Assembly: GCA_016719575.1 (NCBI GenBank)
Contig: JADJYV010000010.1
Location: 1-53,290, forward strand
Length of the DNA: 53,290 nt
Reading direction: 5' to 3'
DNA from: Pseudobdellovibrionaceae bacterium
Lineage (GTDB): Bacteria > Bdellovibrionota > Bdellovibrionia > Bdellovibrionales > Bdellovibrionaceae
In this document: positions 27,045-35,879 of the stretch, piece by piece
How the letters are laid out: each line of letters starts with the position of its first letter
Numbering within the stretch: the stretch's first letter is position 1
The notes under the pieces: generated by a model
Databases searched by the model: none
What the model saw: only the letters and a program-made list of their open reading frames with translations
What the model was told of the DNA's origin: nothing
Made by a program: the position numbers and the translations under genes

Positions 27045-27731
27045 ATGGCGCATATCTTGATTGTTGATGATCAACAAAGTGTGTTGCTGACATTGGAGGC
27101 TTTGCTTCGAAGTGAAAACCACTTGGTCACCCCATGTACAAATTCGATTGATGCGCTGGCACACTTGACAGAGGAATCGTTTGATTTGGTGATCTCGGAT
27201 GTGGTGATGTCGGTTGGTGGGAATGGTATCGCTCTGCTGCGTACAATTCGAAGCCAACCAAAATTTGCACATCTCCCGGTCGTTTTATTGACTGGAAAGA
27301 GAGAGAAGGAAGATGTTCAAAAGGGAATTGAGGCCGGCGCCGATGATTACGTTATTAAACCCATCGATCCAACCTTGTTGCTAGCTAAAATTCGCAACTT
27401 GTTATCTAAGAAAACTGAGAATGCTCCGCGTTTTGCGGAAGCTCCCGTGAATTTAAAGGCAGAGCTTGAAACAAAGACAGACATTTTGACCATTTCTGAG
27501 CTGGGATGTTTGCTCCAGTCAAATGTTGCTCCGGCGGTAGGGGCTCTCTTAAAGGTACGTAGCGAGGCTTTTCAAGAGATGGGAGTTAGTACTGTGACAT
27601 TGCGGATTGTTTCTGTTGAAAAAGCCAAGAATCATGACGGGCATTACAATTTTGTAGGTAACTTTGTAGGCTTGAGCGAAAAAGAGCTGACTCCCTTAAG
27701 ATTGTGGATACGGAGCCGCAAGCGGCTGTAG
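27045..27731 (+). CDS. Response regulator with a C-terminal PilZ-like domain
   Basis: Protein of 228 residues. The receiver at ~1-120 has D8/D9, phospho-acceptor D52 (VISDVVMS), T83 and K105 (IKP). The ~90-residue C-terminal domain has the shape of PilZ, a cyclic-di-GMP receptor: ISELGCLL in place of the (D/N)xSxxG strand and a terminal F-GLSEKELTPLRLWI segment. The RxxxR motif that binds the ligand is missing, so the domain may no longer bind c-di-GMP or may bind a protein. It directly follows its probable kinase. Confidence 0.8.
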   Translation: MAHILIVDDQQSVLLTLEALLRSENHLVTPCTNSIDALAHLTEESFDLVISDVVMSVGGNGIALLRTIRSQPKFAHLPVVLLTGKREKEDVQKGIEAGADDYVIKPIDPTLLLAKIRNLLSKKTENAPRFAEAPVNLKAELETKTDILTISELGCLLQSNVAPAVGALLKVRSEAFQEMGVSTVTLRIVSVEKAKNHDGHYNFVGNFVGLSEKELTPLRLWIRSRKRL

Positions 27732-27755
27732 AAAAAGAACTTCACCTTTGGGTGT

Positions 27756-29072
27756 TTGTTTGACTATAATGAGCAAGTGAAAAATGCAATAAGTTGGTCT
27801 AAAATATCTTGTCTATTTGTTTTGGGTTTTGGTGCCGGCATCTTGGGTGTCCATTTTTGGAATCTTTATGGGTCGGACTCTTTAGGAGCCCCAGAGACTA
27901 TAGATCGAGAAGTACGTTTTGAGCCCCAAAATCAGGAATCTTCTTTGGAAGATAATTTTCCCAATGTGTTGCCACCAGACTCAACTTTAAATTCTGCTTT
28001 GCGCGAGTTAGGCGTGAGTCCTCAGTTGATTCATCAGATCGTTGAGGCAGCGAGACCGGTCATGGATTTGGGGCGGCTTCGCGCCGGCACTCGCTTTCAG
28101 TTGATCTTCTCGTCAAATTCATCAAATGATCTCGTCGGGGTGCACTTTTATTTTTCGCCTATTGAGCAATTAATGGTCAACAAAAAGACAGACTCTTGGC
28201 AGGCAGAAAAAATCACGGAAGCCGTAGATATCAAGGTAAGAACTTTCTCTGGGGTGGTAGAAAGTTCTCTTTGGGAGTCCGCACTCGATGCCAAAATGGA
28301 CCCTAATTTAATTTCAGAGCTATCCGAGGTCTTTGCTTGGCAAATTGATTTTAGTCGCGAAGTCAGAGAGAACGATCGCTGGAGAATTTCTGTTGAGCAA
28401 AAATGGGTGCGAGGAAGCCCTGTTGGTTGGGGCTCGATTTTAGCTGCGGAGTACGAAACAGCAGAACAGAGATATGCGGCCATTTTATTTGAATCCCCAG
28501 AGGGCGAACGCGGATACTATGCTCCGGATGGAACTAGCTTAAAAAAAATGTTTTTGAAGAGTCCATTAAGATTTGGCCGAATCTCTTCGCGTTTTACTAC
28601 GAAGAGATTCCATCCCATTTTACAGGTAAATCGCCCTCATCTTGGAGTTGATTACGCTGCGCCGATAGGAACTCCCATCCGAGCAATAGGGGATGGTGTC
28701 ATTAGCGAAGCGGGTTGGCGTGGATCTGCGGGCAATATGATTCGTTTAAGGCACAATTCAATTTATATGACGGCCTATAAACATCTGAGCCGTTTTGCAA
28801 AGGGAATTCGAAAGGGATCTCGAGTTGCTCAAGGGCAAGTTATTGGATATGTGGGAACGACCGGGTTGTCTTCCGGGCCCCATTTGCATTTTGAATTTTA
28901 TCAGTCCGGTCGTTTTGTCGACCCTTTGGGACGAAAGTTTCCTTCAGCAGACCCGATTCCACCAGCCCTCATGGGACAATTTCAAATACAGATTAAAAAT
29001 TTGATGTCGTCCCTTCCTTCTTGGGATGCTGTTAAAGTAGGGAGTTCTGGCGGCGATTCTACCACCTTATAA
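27756..29072 (+). CDS. Membrane-anchored M23 (LytM) metallopeptidase
   Basis: Protein of about 438 residues. It has an N-terminal membrane anchor (~12-36), a ~230-residue periplasmic region that includes an OapA/LysM-like stretch (LNSALRELGVSPQLIHQI), and a C-terminal M23 domain at ~270-395. All four metal and catalytic residues are seen: H295 and D299 (HLGVDY), H376 and H378 (GPHLHFE). Active M23 enzymes cut peptidoglycan cross-links. The TTG start at 27756 is weakly supported; GTG 27777 is an alternative and keeps the anchor. The gene follows the kinase/regulator pair by 24 bp, so the signalling pair may control cell-wall remodelling (inference). Confidence 0.9.
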   Translation: MFDYNEQVKNAISWSKISCLFVLGFGAGILGVHFWNLYGSDSLGAPETIDREVRFEPQNQESSLEDNFPNVLPPDSTLNSALRELGVSPQLIHQIVEAARPVMDLGRLRAGTRFQLIFSSNSSNDLVGVHFYFSPIEQLMVNKKTDSWQAEKITEAVDIKVRTFSGVVESSLWESALDAKMDPNLISELSEVFAWQIDFSREVRENDRWRISVEQKWVRGSPVGWGSILAAEYETAEQRYAAILFESPEGERGYYAPDGTSLKKMFLKSPLRFGRISSRFTTKRFHPILQVNRPHLGVDYAAPIGTPIRAIGDGVISEAGWRGSAGNMIRLRHNSIYMTAYKHLSRFAKGIRKGSRVAQGQVIGYVGTTGLSSGPHLHFEFYQSGRFVDPLGRKFPSADPIPPALMGQFQIQIKNLMSSLPSWDAVKVGSSGGDSTTL

Positions 29073-29085
29073 AGCAGAGTGGAGC

Positions 29086-30768
29086 TTAGGGTTCCGTGTA
29101 ACTGAAAATGACTCCAGCTGTTGTTGAGACACTTGCAGAACCCACGGACAGGATTCCATTAGCTGAAAGAGTCATTCCCGCAGGCAAAGCTGACCCTGCG
29201 CCATCAACACTAAAAACACCTCCAGCAGCAATCCCAGCAGGAAGAGTTGCTTTTAGATCCACGGTGCCATTGCTTCCAACTTTAAGGTCAATTGGTGAGA
29301 TATTCCAATCAGGCACAGCGACGCTGATGCTCCAATTGAAAGCTGAAGCAACAGAGGTGTTACCGGTCAGATCCTTTGCTTGGACCCGAAAGTTATGGTT
29401 TCCGACGGCCAAGCCATTATAACTAAGCGGGGACGTGCATGTGGCAAAAGCTGAGTTATCGAGAGAGCATTCAAACTTATCGAGACCTGACCCCGCTGCT
29501 CCATCAGTGGCAGTAAAGGCAAAAGTCGCAGAAGTTGAGGTTGTAGAAGCCAGAGGGGTTTGAGTAAGAGTTATTGTCGGAGCAACATTGTCCACCAGCC
29601 AATTTATTGTAGCTAGTGCCGAGGGGTTCGCGGCATTATCAAGTGACCTGACTCGGAAAGAATGGTTGCCGTTCGCTAAGTTCGTAAGATCCCGAGGAGA
29701 AGTGCAGGCAGCAAAGGCTCCATTATCAATCGAACACTGGAAAGAGGCGATACCTGAACCTCCCACATCCATTGATGAAAAACTAAAAGAAGCGGCTGTT
29801 AACTTTGTAAGTGCGGTGGTGGTCGTCACGACTTGAGGCGTGGATGGAACAACAGTGTCAACAATCCATTGAGTCATAATAGGCGAGCTAAAAACACCGT
29901 TAATATCTGCCCCCCGCAAATTGAACTTGTGGGAGCCTTCAGCGAGATTGTTGTAAGCGACTGGAGAGGTGCAAGCTGCAAAAGCTCCATCGTCAATAGA
30001 GCACTGGAACTGAGTGATCGCCGAGCCATTGGCTTGGCCGTTAAAAGTAAAATTTGCCGTTTTAACATTTACAAAAGCACCAGGGCTCGAGGTGATATTT
30101 AAAGCAGGGGCCATTAAATTGATAGCCCAAGAGTGAATGGCAATCGTACTTGTATTTTGTGCAGCATCGGTGGCACGAACTTGGAACGTGTGATTTCCCT
30201 GAGCCAAAGCGGCGAGAGACATTGGAGAGTTGCAGATCGCAAAAGCTGCATTGTCGACAGAACACTCAAGGGTTGCGACCTGACTGAGACTGTCTGTCGC
30301 ATTAAAAATGAAGTTCGCAGTTGCGAGCCCAGAGACTGCTGCGGGGCCTTGGGTAATGCTGACAGTGGGAGAAGTCGCGTCGACACGCAGTGAAATTGCC
30401 AACTCAGGTGCCTTTTGGCCTCTGAGGTCTTCGGCATTGATTCTTACAACATAATCGCCATCAGCAAGGTTCGAATAAGCCTGAGAAATCTGAGTTGAGC
30501 AGGGAGCGGGAGCAAAATTATTGAGCTGGCAAGTCACATTTTTTAGATTTGTTTTTGAATCTGTTTCAACTTTAAAGTTTACATTTATGTTGCGCGAGTT
30601 AGTGAGCGCCGCCATCATCGTCGTCAAAGAAATCTTGGGAGTAGAAAAAGTCGCGCTCGAACTATTTTCATTCGTTGATGAGAGGGTTGTGAAAGAATTG
30701 GGCTGACAATTCTGAAATAAGAGGACGCCCGTAAAAAAACCAAGCGCTAGTATGCTATATCTTGTCAT
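29086..30768 (-). CDS. Ig-repeat lipoprotein with FQNC lipobox
   Basis: Protein of 560 residues from ATG 30768, which has a G-rich ribosome site; upstream in-frame starts are weaker and would displace the signal peptide. The lipid-anchored Cys lies in LLFQNC. An N-terminal module at ~50-140 is followed by four repeats of ~90 residues, each ending in a Trp-Val/Ile-Asp motif (WLVDN, WIVDT). Each repeat has a Cys pair in ECSVDNAAFAxCxSP-like segments and a GNHxFxVRAxD block. A final ~80-residue Ig-like segment ends abruptly after FSYTEP. It is probably a cell-surface protein. It is a clear paralogue of 39879-42452, sharing the first five modules. Confidence 0.8.
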   Translation of the reverse strand: MTRYSILALGFFTGVLLFQNCQPNSFTTLSSTNENSSSATFSTPKISLTTMMAALTNSRNINVNFKVETDSKTNLKNVTCQLNNFAPAPCSTQISQAYSNLADGDYVVRINAEDLRGQKAPELAISLRVDATSPTVSITQGPAAVSGLATANFIFNATDSLSQVATLECSVDNAAFAICNSPMSLAALAQGNHTFQVRATDAAQNTSTIAIHSWAINLMAPALNITSSPGAFVNVKTANFTFNGQANGSAITQFQCSIDDGAFAACTSPVAYNNLAEGSHKFNLRGADINGVFSSPIMTQWIVDTVVPSTPQVVTTTTALTKLTAASFSFSSMDVGGSGIASFQCSIDNGAFAACTSPRDLTNLANGNHSFRVRSLDNAANPSALATINWLVDNVAPTITLTQTPLASTTSTSATFAFTATDGAAGSGLDKFECSLDNSAFATCTSPLSYNGLAVGNHNFRVQAKDLTGNTSVASAFNWSISVAVPDWNISPIDLKVGSNGTVDLKATLPAGIAAGGVFSVDGAGSALPAGMTLSANGILSVGSASVSTTAGVIFSYTEP

Positions 30769-30999
30769 CGTCCCACCCCCATAGAATTCTGACTTAGACT
30801 CATAGGTTAGCACTTTGAGCATTTTTATACAGCCTATTGATTTTTGCCTGCGAAACAATCTCAAATTTAGATATTATTATGATTCAAATTGAGATGGTTG
30901 CACCTACTTTCGTCCTGTATCAAAACTTTCAATTGTATTGAAATATCTTCGCAACAGCAGCCGATGGTACGCTTATTTCTAAATAAAGGATTGGTGAGA

Positions 31000-31227
31000 A
31001 TGAAACTTTTGAAGTCATTTTTTATTTTGGGGGCCTTGGTTTTGGGTGCAATCGGCGTCCTTGCTATTCTCGAAATTATAAAGCAAGAAGAGGCTGTTAT
31101 TTATGGTCAAAAAGCATTTGGAGTATTAGTGGTGCTTGCGGCTGCAAGTTTTGTAATTTCTTTGGTTATGGGCAAAGCAAAAGAAACTCAAACTGTGGAC
31201 AAATCAAAACAAGGTCCTCAGTTCTGA
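31000..31227 (+). CDS. Small two-helix membrane protein upstream of lemA
   Basis: Protein of 75 residues from ATG 31000, supported by AAAGGA (30985-30990); the in-frame extension to 30889 has no ribosome site. Two hydrophobic helices at ~6-26 and ~39-58 are followed by a charged tail. It lies 31 bp before lemA on the same strand, so it is probably part of that operon. No family is recognised. Confidence 0.65.
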   Translation: MKLLKSFFILGALVLGAIGVLAILEIIKQEEAVIYGQKAFGVLVVLAAASFVISLVMGKAKETQTVDKSKQGPQF

Positions 31228-31258
31228 GTTGAAATTTTAATTTACAAATGGAGAAATT

Positions 31259-31837
31259 ATGAATCCTCTTGTTGGCATTGCAATTCTTGTGTTTATTGGT
31301 ATTTTTTTGATCCTTGGATTAAATGTTTACAATGCGTTGGTGCGCCTTCGTAATCAGCTTGAAAGAGCGTGGGCGAACATCGATGTTATTCTTAAGCAGC
31401 GAAGTGATGAGATTCCGAATCTGGTGCAGGTGATTGAGCAGTATGCGGGCTACGAGGCGGGTCTTTTACAAAAACTAGCTGACGCCCGCTCTAATTACGG
31501 CAGGGCGCAAAATGTGGATGAAAAAATAAGATCCTCTAACGAAATGGCCTTGGCACTTTCGGGTGTTTTTGCCATCGGTGAGGCCTATCCAGAGCTTAAG
31601 GCCAACGAAAATTTCAACACCCTTCAGCAGAGAATTTCGCAGTTAGAGACAACACTTGCGGACCGACGTGAGGTCTACAACGAAACTGTCGCAAATTTTA
31701 ATACCCGCTTAGATCAGTTTCCGGACGTAATAGCGGCGCGGATATTGAATTATCAGAGGCAAACGATGTTCCAGGTATCTGAAGCTGAAAAGCAAATGCC
31801 AAACCTAAAAATGAATTTGCCAAAATTTGGAAATTAA
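31259..31837 (+). CDS. lemA: LemA family membrane protein
   Basis: Protein of 192 residues: one N-terminal membrane helix (~3-25) and a long helical cytoplasmic or periplasmic domain. It carries LemA signatures NVYNALVRLRNQLERAWANI, LKQRSDEIPNLV, and a C-terminal run (FPDVIAARILNYQ). LemA proteins are widespread and of uncertain function, often beside GIDE or M48-protease genes. Its stop is directly followed by the start of the GIDE-domain gene, indicating tight coupling. Confidence 0.93.
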   Translation: MNPLVGIAILVFIGIFLILGLNVYNALVRLRNQLERAWANIDVILKQRSDEIPNLVQVIEQYAGYEAGLLQKLADARSNYGRAQNVDEKIRSSNEMALALSGVFAIGEAYPELKANENFNTLQQRISQLETTLADRREVYNETVANFNTRLDQFPDVIAARILNYQRQTMFQVSEAEKQMPNLKMNLPKFGN

Positions 31838-32812
31838 ATGGCTGTTGACAGTTCGGTCGAAGTTTTAAGAGTCAGTATCGCCTTGTTTGTTGTGGGGGGC
31901 GGACTTGTTTGGTCGGCAATCCGGCGGCATCGCAAGATTCGCGAGGTTGAGGATCTTGCAAGCTCAAAGGTGGACACAGCAGCGCAGGGCCTAACGGAAT
32001 TGCAAGGCTTTGCTTGGTCAAAGGTTGCGGGTCCCAAGAATGTTGATGGACATGACCTTGTCTATTATAGCTTTCAATTGCAAAAAAAAGTGACCGAGGG
32101 GTCTGGAAAGAATCGCAGAACGACGTGGCGAACAGTTTTTTCGCGCGGTCATTTTCAGCCCTTTTATTTGCTGGATGCGACTGGACTTGCGGTGGTTGAT
32201 CCTGCTGGCGCAGAGTGCCTTATTGACGAGCACCGAACGAGAGATTGGAGTTTTTTATCTCCGTTAGAAAAAGAATTTTATTTGTCGAATGTCGTGCAAA
32301 CTCCCGTGCCAAATTTTCCACCGTCTAATTTTCTATTTGGTCTATTTAGTTCTCAGTTTCGAATAGTCGAAAACGATTTGAAAGAAGGATCGCCGGTCTA
32401 TGTTAAGGGAGATTTTCGCGCTGAGAGCGAATTTTCTGGGAAAGTCAAAGTGAATGGACTTACAAAGTTTTATACACAGGTTTTCAACGAGCAAGCTCGC
32501 TCTGCTCGCAACATCCATGTACTTTTGGATACGAATAAGGATGGGAGGGTGAGTCATCGCGAGATGATGATAGCCTATCTTCGCTTTGCAAAGTTTGCGA
32601 GATCCCAAGCGCGGCTCACGGAGCATCTGGAAAAGGAATTTTCAGTCCATGGGGTGATTAAGTCCACTGACAATCATCAGCTATTATTTGCTGACACACA
32701 TCAAAATCAACTTCTTGAGCGTCTGCGCCAGTGGTATTTACCGAAATTAATCATCGGGAGTCTGCTCATCGTGATTGCATTGGCCGCACCATTTTTGTTA
32801 GCAGGAATGTAG
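31838..32812 (+). CDS. GIDE-domain membrane protein with an inserted EF-hand
   Basis: Protein of 324 residues with membrane helices at ~8-28 and ~302-322. The middle matches the GIDE domain (related to mitochondrial E3 ligase MUL1 membrane domain, common beside bacterial LemA): GFAWSKVAGPKNVDGHDLVYYSF, FQPFYLLDATGLAVVDPAGAE and KEGSPVYVKGDF patterns. A textbook EF-hand loop DTNKDGRVSHRE (231-242), followed by a helix, sits after the GIDE core. EF-hand loops bind calcium. It starts at the base after the lemA stop. A calcium-responsive LemA partner is inferred. Confidence 0.8.
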   Translation: MAVDSSVEVLRVSIALFVVGGGLVWSAIRRHRKIREVEDLASSKVDTAAQGLTELQGFAWSKVAGPKNVDGHDLVYYSFQLQKKVTEGSGKNRRTTWRTVFSRGHFQPFYLLDATGLAVVDPAGAECLIDEHRTRDWSFLSPLEKEFYLSNVVQTPVPNFPPSNFLFGLFSSQFRIVENDLKEGSPVYVKGDFRAESEFSGKVKVNGLTKFYTQVFNEQARSARNIHVLLDTNKDGRVSHREMMIAYLRFAKFARSQARLTEHLEKEFSVHGVIKSTDNHQLLFADTHQNQLLERLRQWYLPKLIIGSLLIVIALAAPFLLAGM

Positions 32813-32908
32813 GGGGCGACTTTGTATTGCCAAAATTCAAGTCCCTCATTCAAGTGAAGACTTGAATTTATTCTTGTTTATCGGTAGAAGAAGTTCGAGG
32901 AGAAAATT

Positions 32909-33043
32909 ATGAAACTTTTTATCATGTCATTGATTTCAATATTTGTCTTTATGGCCTGCGCGACAAAGGTTTTGGTAAAAAAAGGTTCCTGCGTTGAAGT
33001 GTACGATGGGGCCTTGCTTGAGTGTGAAAAAGCAAAGAAGTAG
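32909..33043 (+). CDS. 44-residue lipoprotein
   Basis: The gene is short: ATG 32909 preceded by GAGGAG (32897-32902) and ending at TAG 33041-33043. It encodes a signal peptide with lipobox FMAC (Cys17) and a 27-residue mature part with two further Cys (C28, C39) and basic ends. A terminator follows at 33099. Unknown function; small entericidin-like lipoproteins are a formal comparison only. Confidence 0.65.
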   Translation: MKLFIMSLISIFVFMACATKVLVKKGSCVEVYDGALLECEKAKK

Positions 33044-33098
33044 AGAAAACGAATGGTCTCCACTTTTTGACTGAGGAAGAGATTTTGCCAGCAAGGAT

Positions 33099-33119
33099 CC
33101 TCACTTTGAGGTGTTTTTT
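33099..33119 (+). terminator. Intrinsic terminator after the small lipoprotein gene
   Basis: CCTCA (33099-33103) pairs with TGAGG (33107-33111) around CTT, followed by TGTTTTTT. It ends the lemA-side transcripts just before the convergent gene at 33122. Confidence 0.65.
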
Positions 33120-33121
33120 AA

Positions 33122-34573
33122 TTAAGGATTGCGGCAGTCAAGAGTTGTATTTGAAAACTCCTGCTTTGCAGCGGTCTTTAAATCGACGATATCAAATTCT
33201 AATGCCTTAGATTCACAAGACTTTAATAGAATCGTCGCAGCTGCTTTTGTGTTCTGAACAATTAATTCCATAGTTGACGAATCAAGGTCAAAGTTTTTCT
33301 CGAGGTTTTGGTAATTTTCCCTTTTGTTTTCTAAGTCAAGAGCGAGCCTGAAGAGGCGACGATAAGTGTCTGGATGCAGATGACGAATGCCCTCTAGCAT
33401 TTGTGTGATCTTCGTGTAGTTTGCATAAATCCGTAGGGCCCCGGCATCGTTATCTCCGATTGAACTTTTTTGCACTAAAGAAGGCTGAAAAGCTCTAAGC
33501 TCCTCAGGAATCCGAATGGTTTCTTTAGACAGAAGACCAACCTCAGAGTCGGCCTTTTTTGTCTTTACGTTTCCATCCTTATCTATAAAAACCCAGTGCC
33601 AGCTGTAGTCAATATTTCCAACGCGATCTTGTTGGTTAAATATATAGTCTAGAATAACAATTTCGCTGAGCTCTTTCATCCATAAAGTCATTTGAATTTT
33701 CGATGGACGATGCCCCGCGAAGGCCTTTTTCATCGCAGGATCCACAAAAGCTTGATCGATCCCGTCATCTATCGCAAGAGGCATTTCTTTTTTTGAACGA
33801 AGCGCCAAAAATCCTGGTGTATTTTGAAAATCATAATTTTGACCTTTTCCCCAGCCTCGGGCTCGCGTTCCAATTATTTCAGAACCGTAACGCTCCCCCT
33901 TGTCCTTAAAAAGAGTGCCATAGATTTGGCTCAGGCTGGAATCAAAGAGAGTTGAAGCGGCCTTGTAGCCAGCTGGGTTTAACTCCGCATTTCGCATATG
34001 GGCCCATGCCGCAAAATTCATTTTTGCGGAGGCGGACGGTTTCGCTTTTGAAGTCACTCTTTGATAGTGTTCGTTCTTGTCCATTGTCCGAAAAACGGCA
34101 ACTGGAACATCCACTGTTGCATTGAGAATTCTTGAAAAATGGTAATACAAAATAGGGGACATTGAATTTGTTCCGCTTGTGTCAACTTGATTCATGGTTT
34201 GCTTAAACTTTGCAATAGATTTTAAAGGAGATGACTTGGCACAGGCGACCTTCTCGGATTCAACTGAAAGTTTTCCAGATGAAGAATTGTCATTAACAAT
34301 AGTTCCGGCGCTCGTGCTCCAGGTTTTAGGGCAAAGAGCAACTGAGTTGTTATAAAAATCAATAGAGCACAGGGTGTTTTCGCTGGCCTGGTCTTTATCG
34401 GAATAGACGCCAAGTGGAAATTTATTTAAGGCAACGCAACTTTCAACCACTCCCTTTGTCGAAGTAAATTGAACAGTCGTGCCATTGACTTTGGTTCCAC
34501 CCACTGCGGTCTCGAGTTGAAGAAGGGTCAGAGCAAATGAAGACAGGGATTTAAAGTTGATATATTTTTTCAT
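33122..34573 (-). CDS. Secreted protein with FAM20/GASK-kinase-like motifs
   Basis: Protein of 483 residues from ATG 34573; a TTG at 34615 would hide the signal peptide. The N-terminus has a weak signal sequence. The first ~120 residues hold Cys pairs. Further on, LYYHFSRILNATVDVPVAVFR (about 142-162) resembles the FAM20 secretory-kinase pattern FHLDRIL..VP..VGR. LDYIFNQQDRVGN (308-320) resembles the catalytic loop FDFLxGNxDRH of FAM20C. Downstream D331/D342 could be the metal-binding aspartate. FAM20 kinases phosphorylate secreted proteins. The comparison is by motif order from memory, not a search, and could be coincidence. The gene stands alone. Unknown substrates. Confidence 0.55.
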   Translation of the reverse strand: MKKYINFKSLSSFALTLLQLETAVGGTKVNGTTVQFTSTKGVVESCVALNKFPLGVYSDKDQASENTLCSIDFYNNSVALCPKTWSTSAGTIVNDNSSSGKLSVESEKVACAKSSPLKSIAKFKQTMNQVDTSGTNSMSPILYYHFSRILNATVDVPVAVFRTMDKNEHYQRVTSKAKPSASAKMNFAAWAHMRNAELNPAGYKAASTLFDSSLSQIYGTLFKDKGERYGSEIIGTRARGWGKGQNYDFQNTPGFLALRSKKEMPLAIDDGIDQAFVDPAMKKAFAGHRPSKIQMTLWMKELSEIVILDYIFNQQDRVGNIDYSWHWVFIDKDGNVKTKKADSEVGLLSKETIRIPEELRAFQPSLVQKSSIGDNDAGALRIYANYTKITQMLEGIRHLHPDTYRRLFRLALDLENKRENYQNLEKNFDLDSSTMELIVQNTKAAATILLKSCESKALEFDIVDLKTAAKQEFSNTTLDCRNP

Positions 34574-34772
34574 GATTTTTTGTAGTGCAAAGACCTTGCC
34601 GTTTTTTATAACCAATAGAGCTGAGTTGCTCTGCGAATGATTTCCAGATGTTTTATGGAGCCATCAAGGGTATTCGAAATTTACCCATCATTCTAAGGCT
34701 TTAGACTGACATGTCGAAGTCGTCTCTTGAAAGGCCGAGAATTGTTACTCGCATGATAACGAGGGTCCGATC

Positions 34773-35404
34773 TTGAGCGCGCTTGTTGCAATTACAAACG
34801 GCATGAATAGAGATCTTCGTAAAATCAAAGATATTCAGCAAAAGGTGTCTAGAGTGTTAACAGTTGTCTTCCTAGAAAATCACGTGTTTTTACAATAAAT
34901 GAGAATTTGGTACTGGTACGGCCTGAAAAAAAAGAGGCTCTTTTAAACGCCCTCTATTTAACACCGCAAATGAGAGCAAATGCGAAGTTAATCACTTTAG
35001 ATCAAATGGCTGAGCATTTAAAAACTCGCACTGACAACGAACTCAGTGATCTTTTGAAGACTCTTGCAAACAATTTTCATGAGTATTTAGATCCAATCGG
35101 AGGAGGGGCGAGGGATCCTTATAGTAGCCTCGTAGATGGGTACAAGCACATTAATTCAATTTATAGGATGATCACTTCCCATAAAGGCTCGCGCAATGAA
35201 AAGGTTTTGCAATTGGAGCAAATTCATATAGCGCTGATTCGTCTTTCAAATACAACAATGAATGATTGGTTTCAGACTTTGAATGTGCCTCAGTTAGATC
35301 CGGCGTCCCCGGTTGCCCAACTTTTTGCTGACCAGAGAGTGTGGGCTGAGTATCCTAACCAATTTCAAAGTTTTTCCACGTCTAATTACTCAAAAGATTA
35401 CTAA
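34773..35404 (+). pseudogene. Cytoplasmic protein gene split by a frameshift in a T-run
   Basis: Reading from TTG 34773 (GAGGG seven bases upstream) gives 41 residues (…KVSRVLTVVFLENHVF…) and stops at 34896-34898. The second frame, open from 34853, carries on (…VFTINENLVLVRPEKKEALL…) to 35404. The joint falls in the TTTTT at 34887-34891: one extra T, or loss of two, would make a single ~209-residue protein. The second part alone, from TTG 34907, gives 165 residues. No signal peptide or known family is recognised; it is mostly helical. It may be a true mutation, a sequencing error or, less likely, programmed slippage. Confidence 0.5.
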
Positions 35405-35448
35405 AGTTTAGATTGACTGCTAGTTTTTAGTTTTACTATGATTTTGTC

Positions 35449-35877
35449 ATGCGAAATATTTTGAGTCTCTCTTGTCTCTTGTTGTTATGTTCTTGTGCGC
35501 AACTTCACCATGTCCAAATTGGAGAGGTGGCCAGTCACTCTGGCTATGTGCAAAAGCCGTTTGATATTAAGATCAGTGAGTCTGGGGTCAATTTAGGTGA
35601 AGCTGCTGAGGTTTCAAAGATTTTATTGAATAAAGACCGCCAAAAGGACGCTGAAGAAATTGTTGGTCTTATCGGCCTTTTTCAAATGGGCCCCATAACC
35701 GGAAATCCTGTTTACGTGAAAGACTACGCAAAAAACCTAATTCAACTTATTTATGAAAAATGTCCATCAGGTAAGGTGACAGGGTTGATGTCGGTGCGTG
35801 AGTCGAGAAAGTATCCTGTGGTCTCTGGCGAAATCGTTAAAGTAACTGGTTACTGCTTAGTTAGAAAGGGCAGCTAA
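35449..35877 (+). CDS. Lipoprotein, first of three related in tandem
   Basis: Protein of 142 residues with lipobox LLCSC (Cys at ~16). The C-terminal part has ..LIYEKCPSGKVTGLMSV.. then KVTGYC. The neighbour at 35880 has the same blocks, so the two are paralogues. A TRL-like lipoprotein family resemblance is possible. Two bases separate the stop from the next start. Unknown function; anchored in the periplasm or outer membrane. Confidence 0.7.
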   Translation: MRNILSLSCLLLLCSCAQLHHVQIGEVASHSGYVQKPFDIKISESGVNLGEAAEVSKILLNKDRQKDAEEIVGLIGLFQMGPITGNPVYVKDYAKNLIQLIYEKCPSGKVTGLMSVRESRKYPVVSGEIVKVTGYCLVRKGS

Positions 35878-35879
35878 AC

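Noticed and set aside
27756..27776. M23 gene start further downstream as a certain choice
   Set aside because: Both TTG 27756 and GTG 27777 are weak; the longer form is kept without claim.
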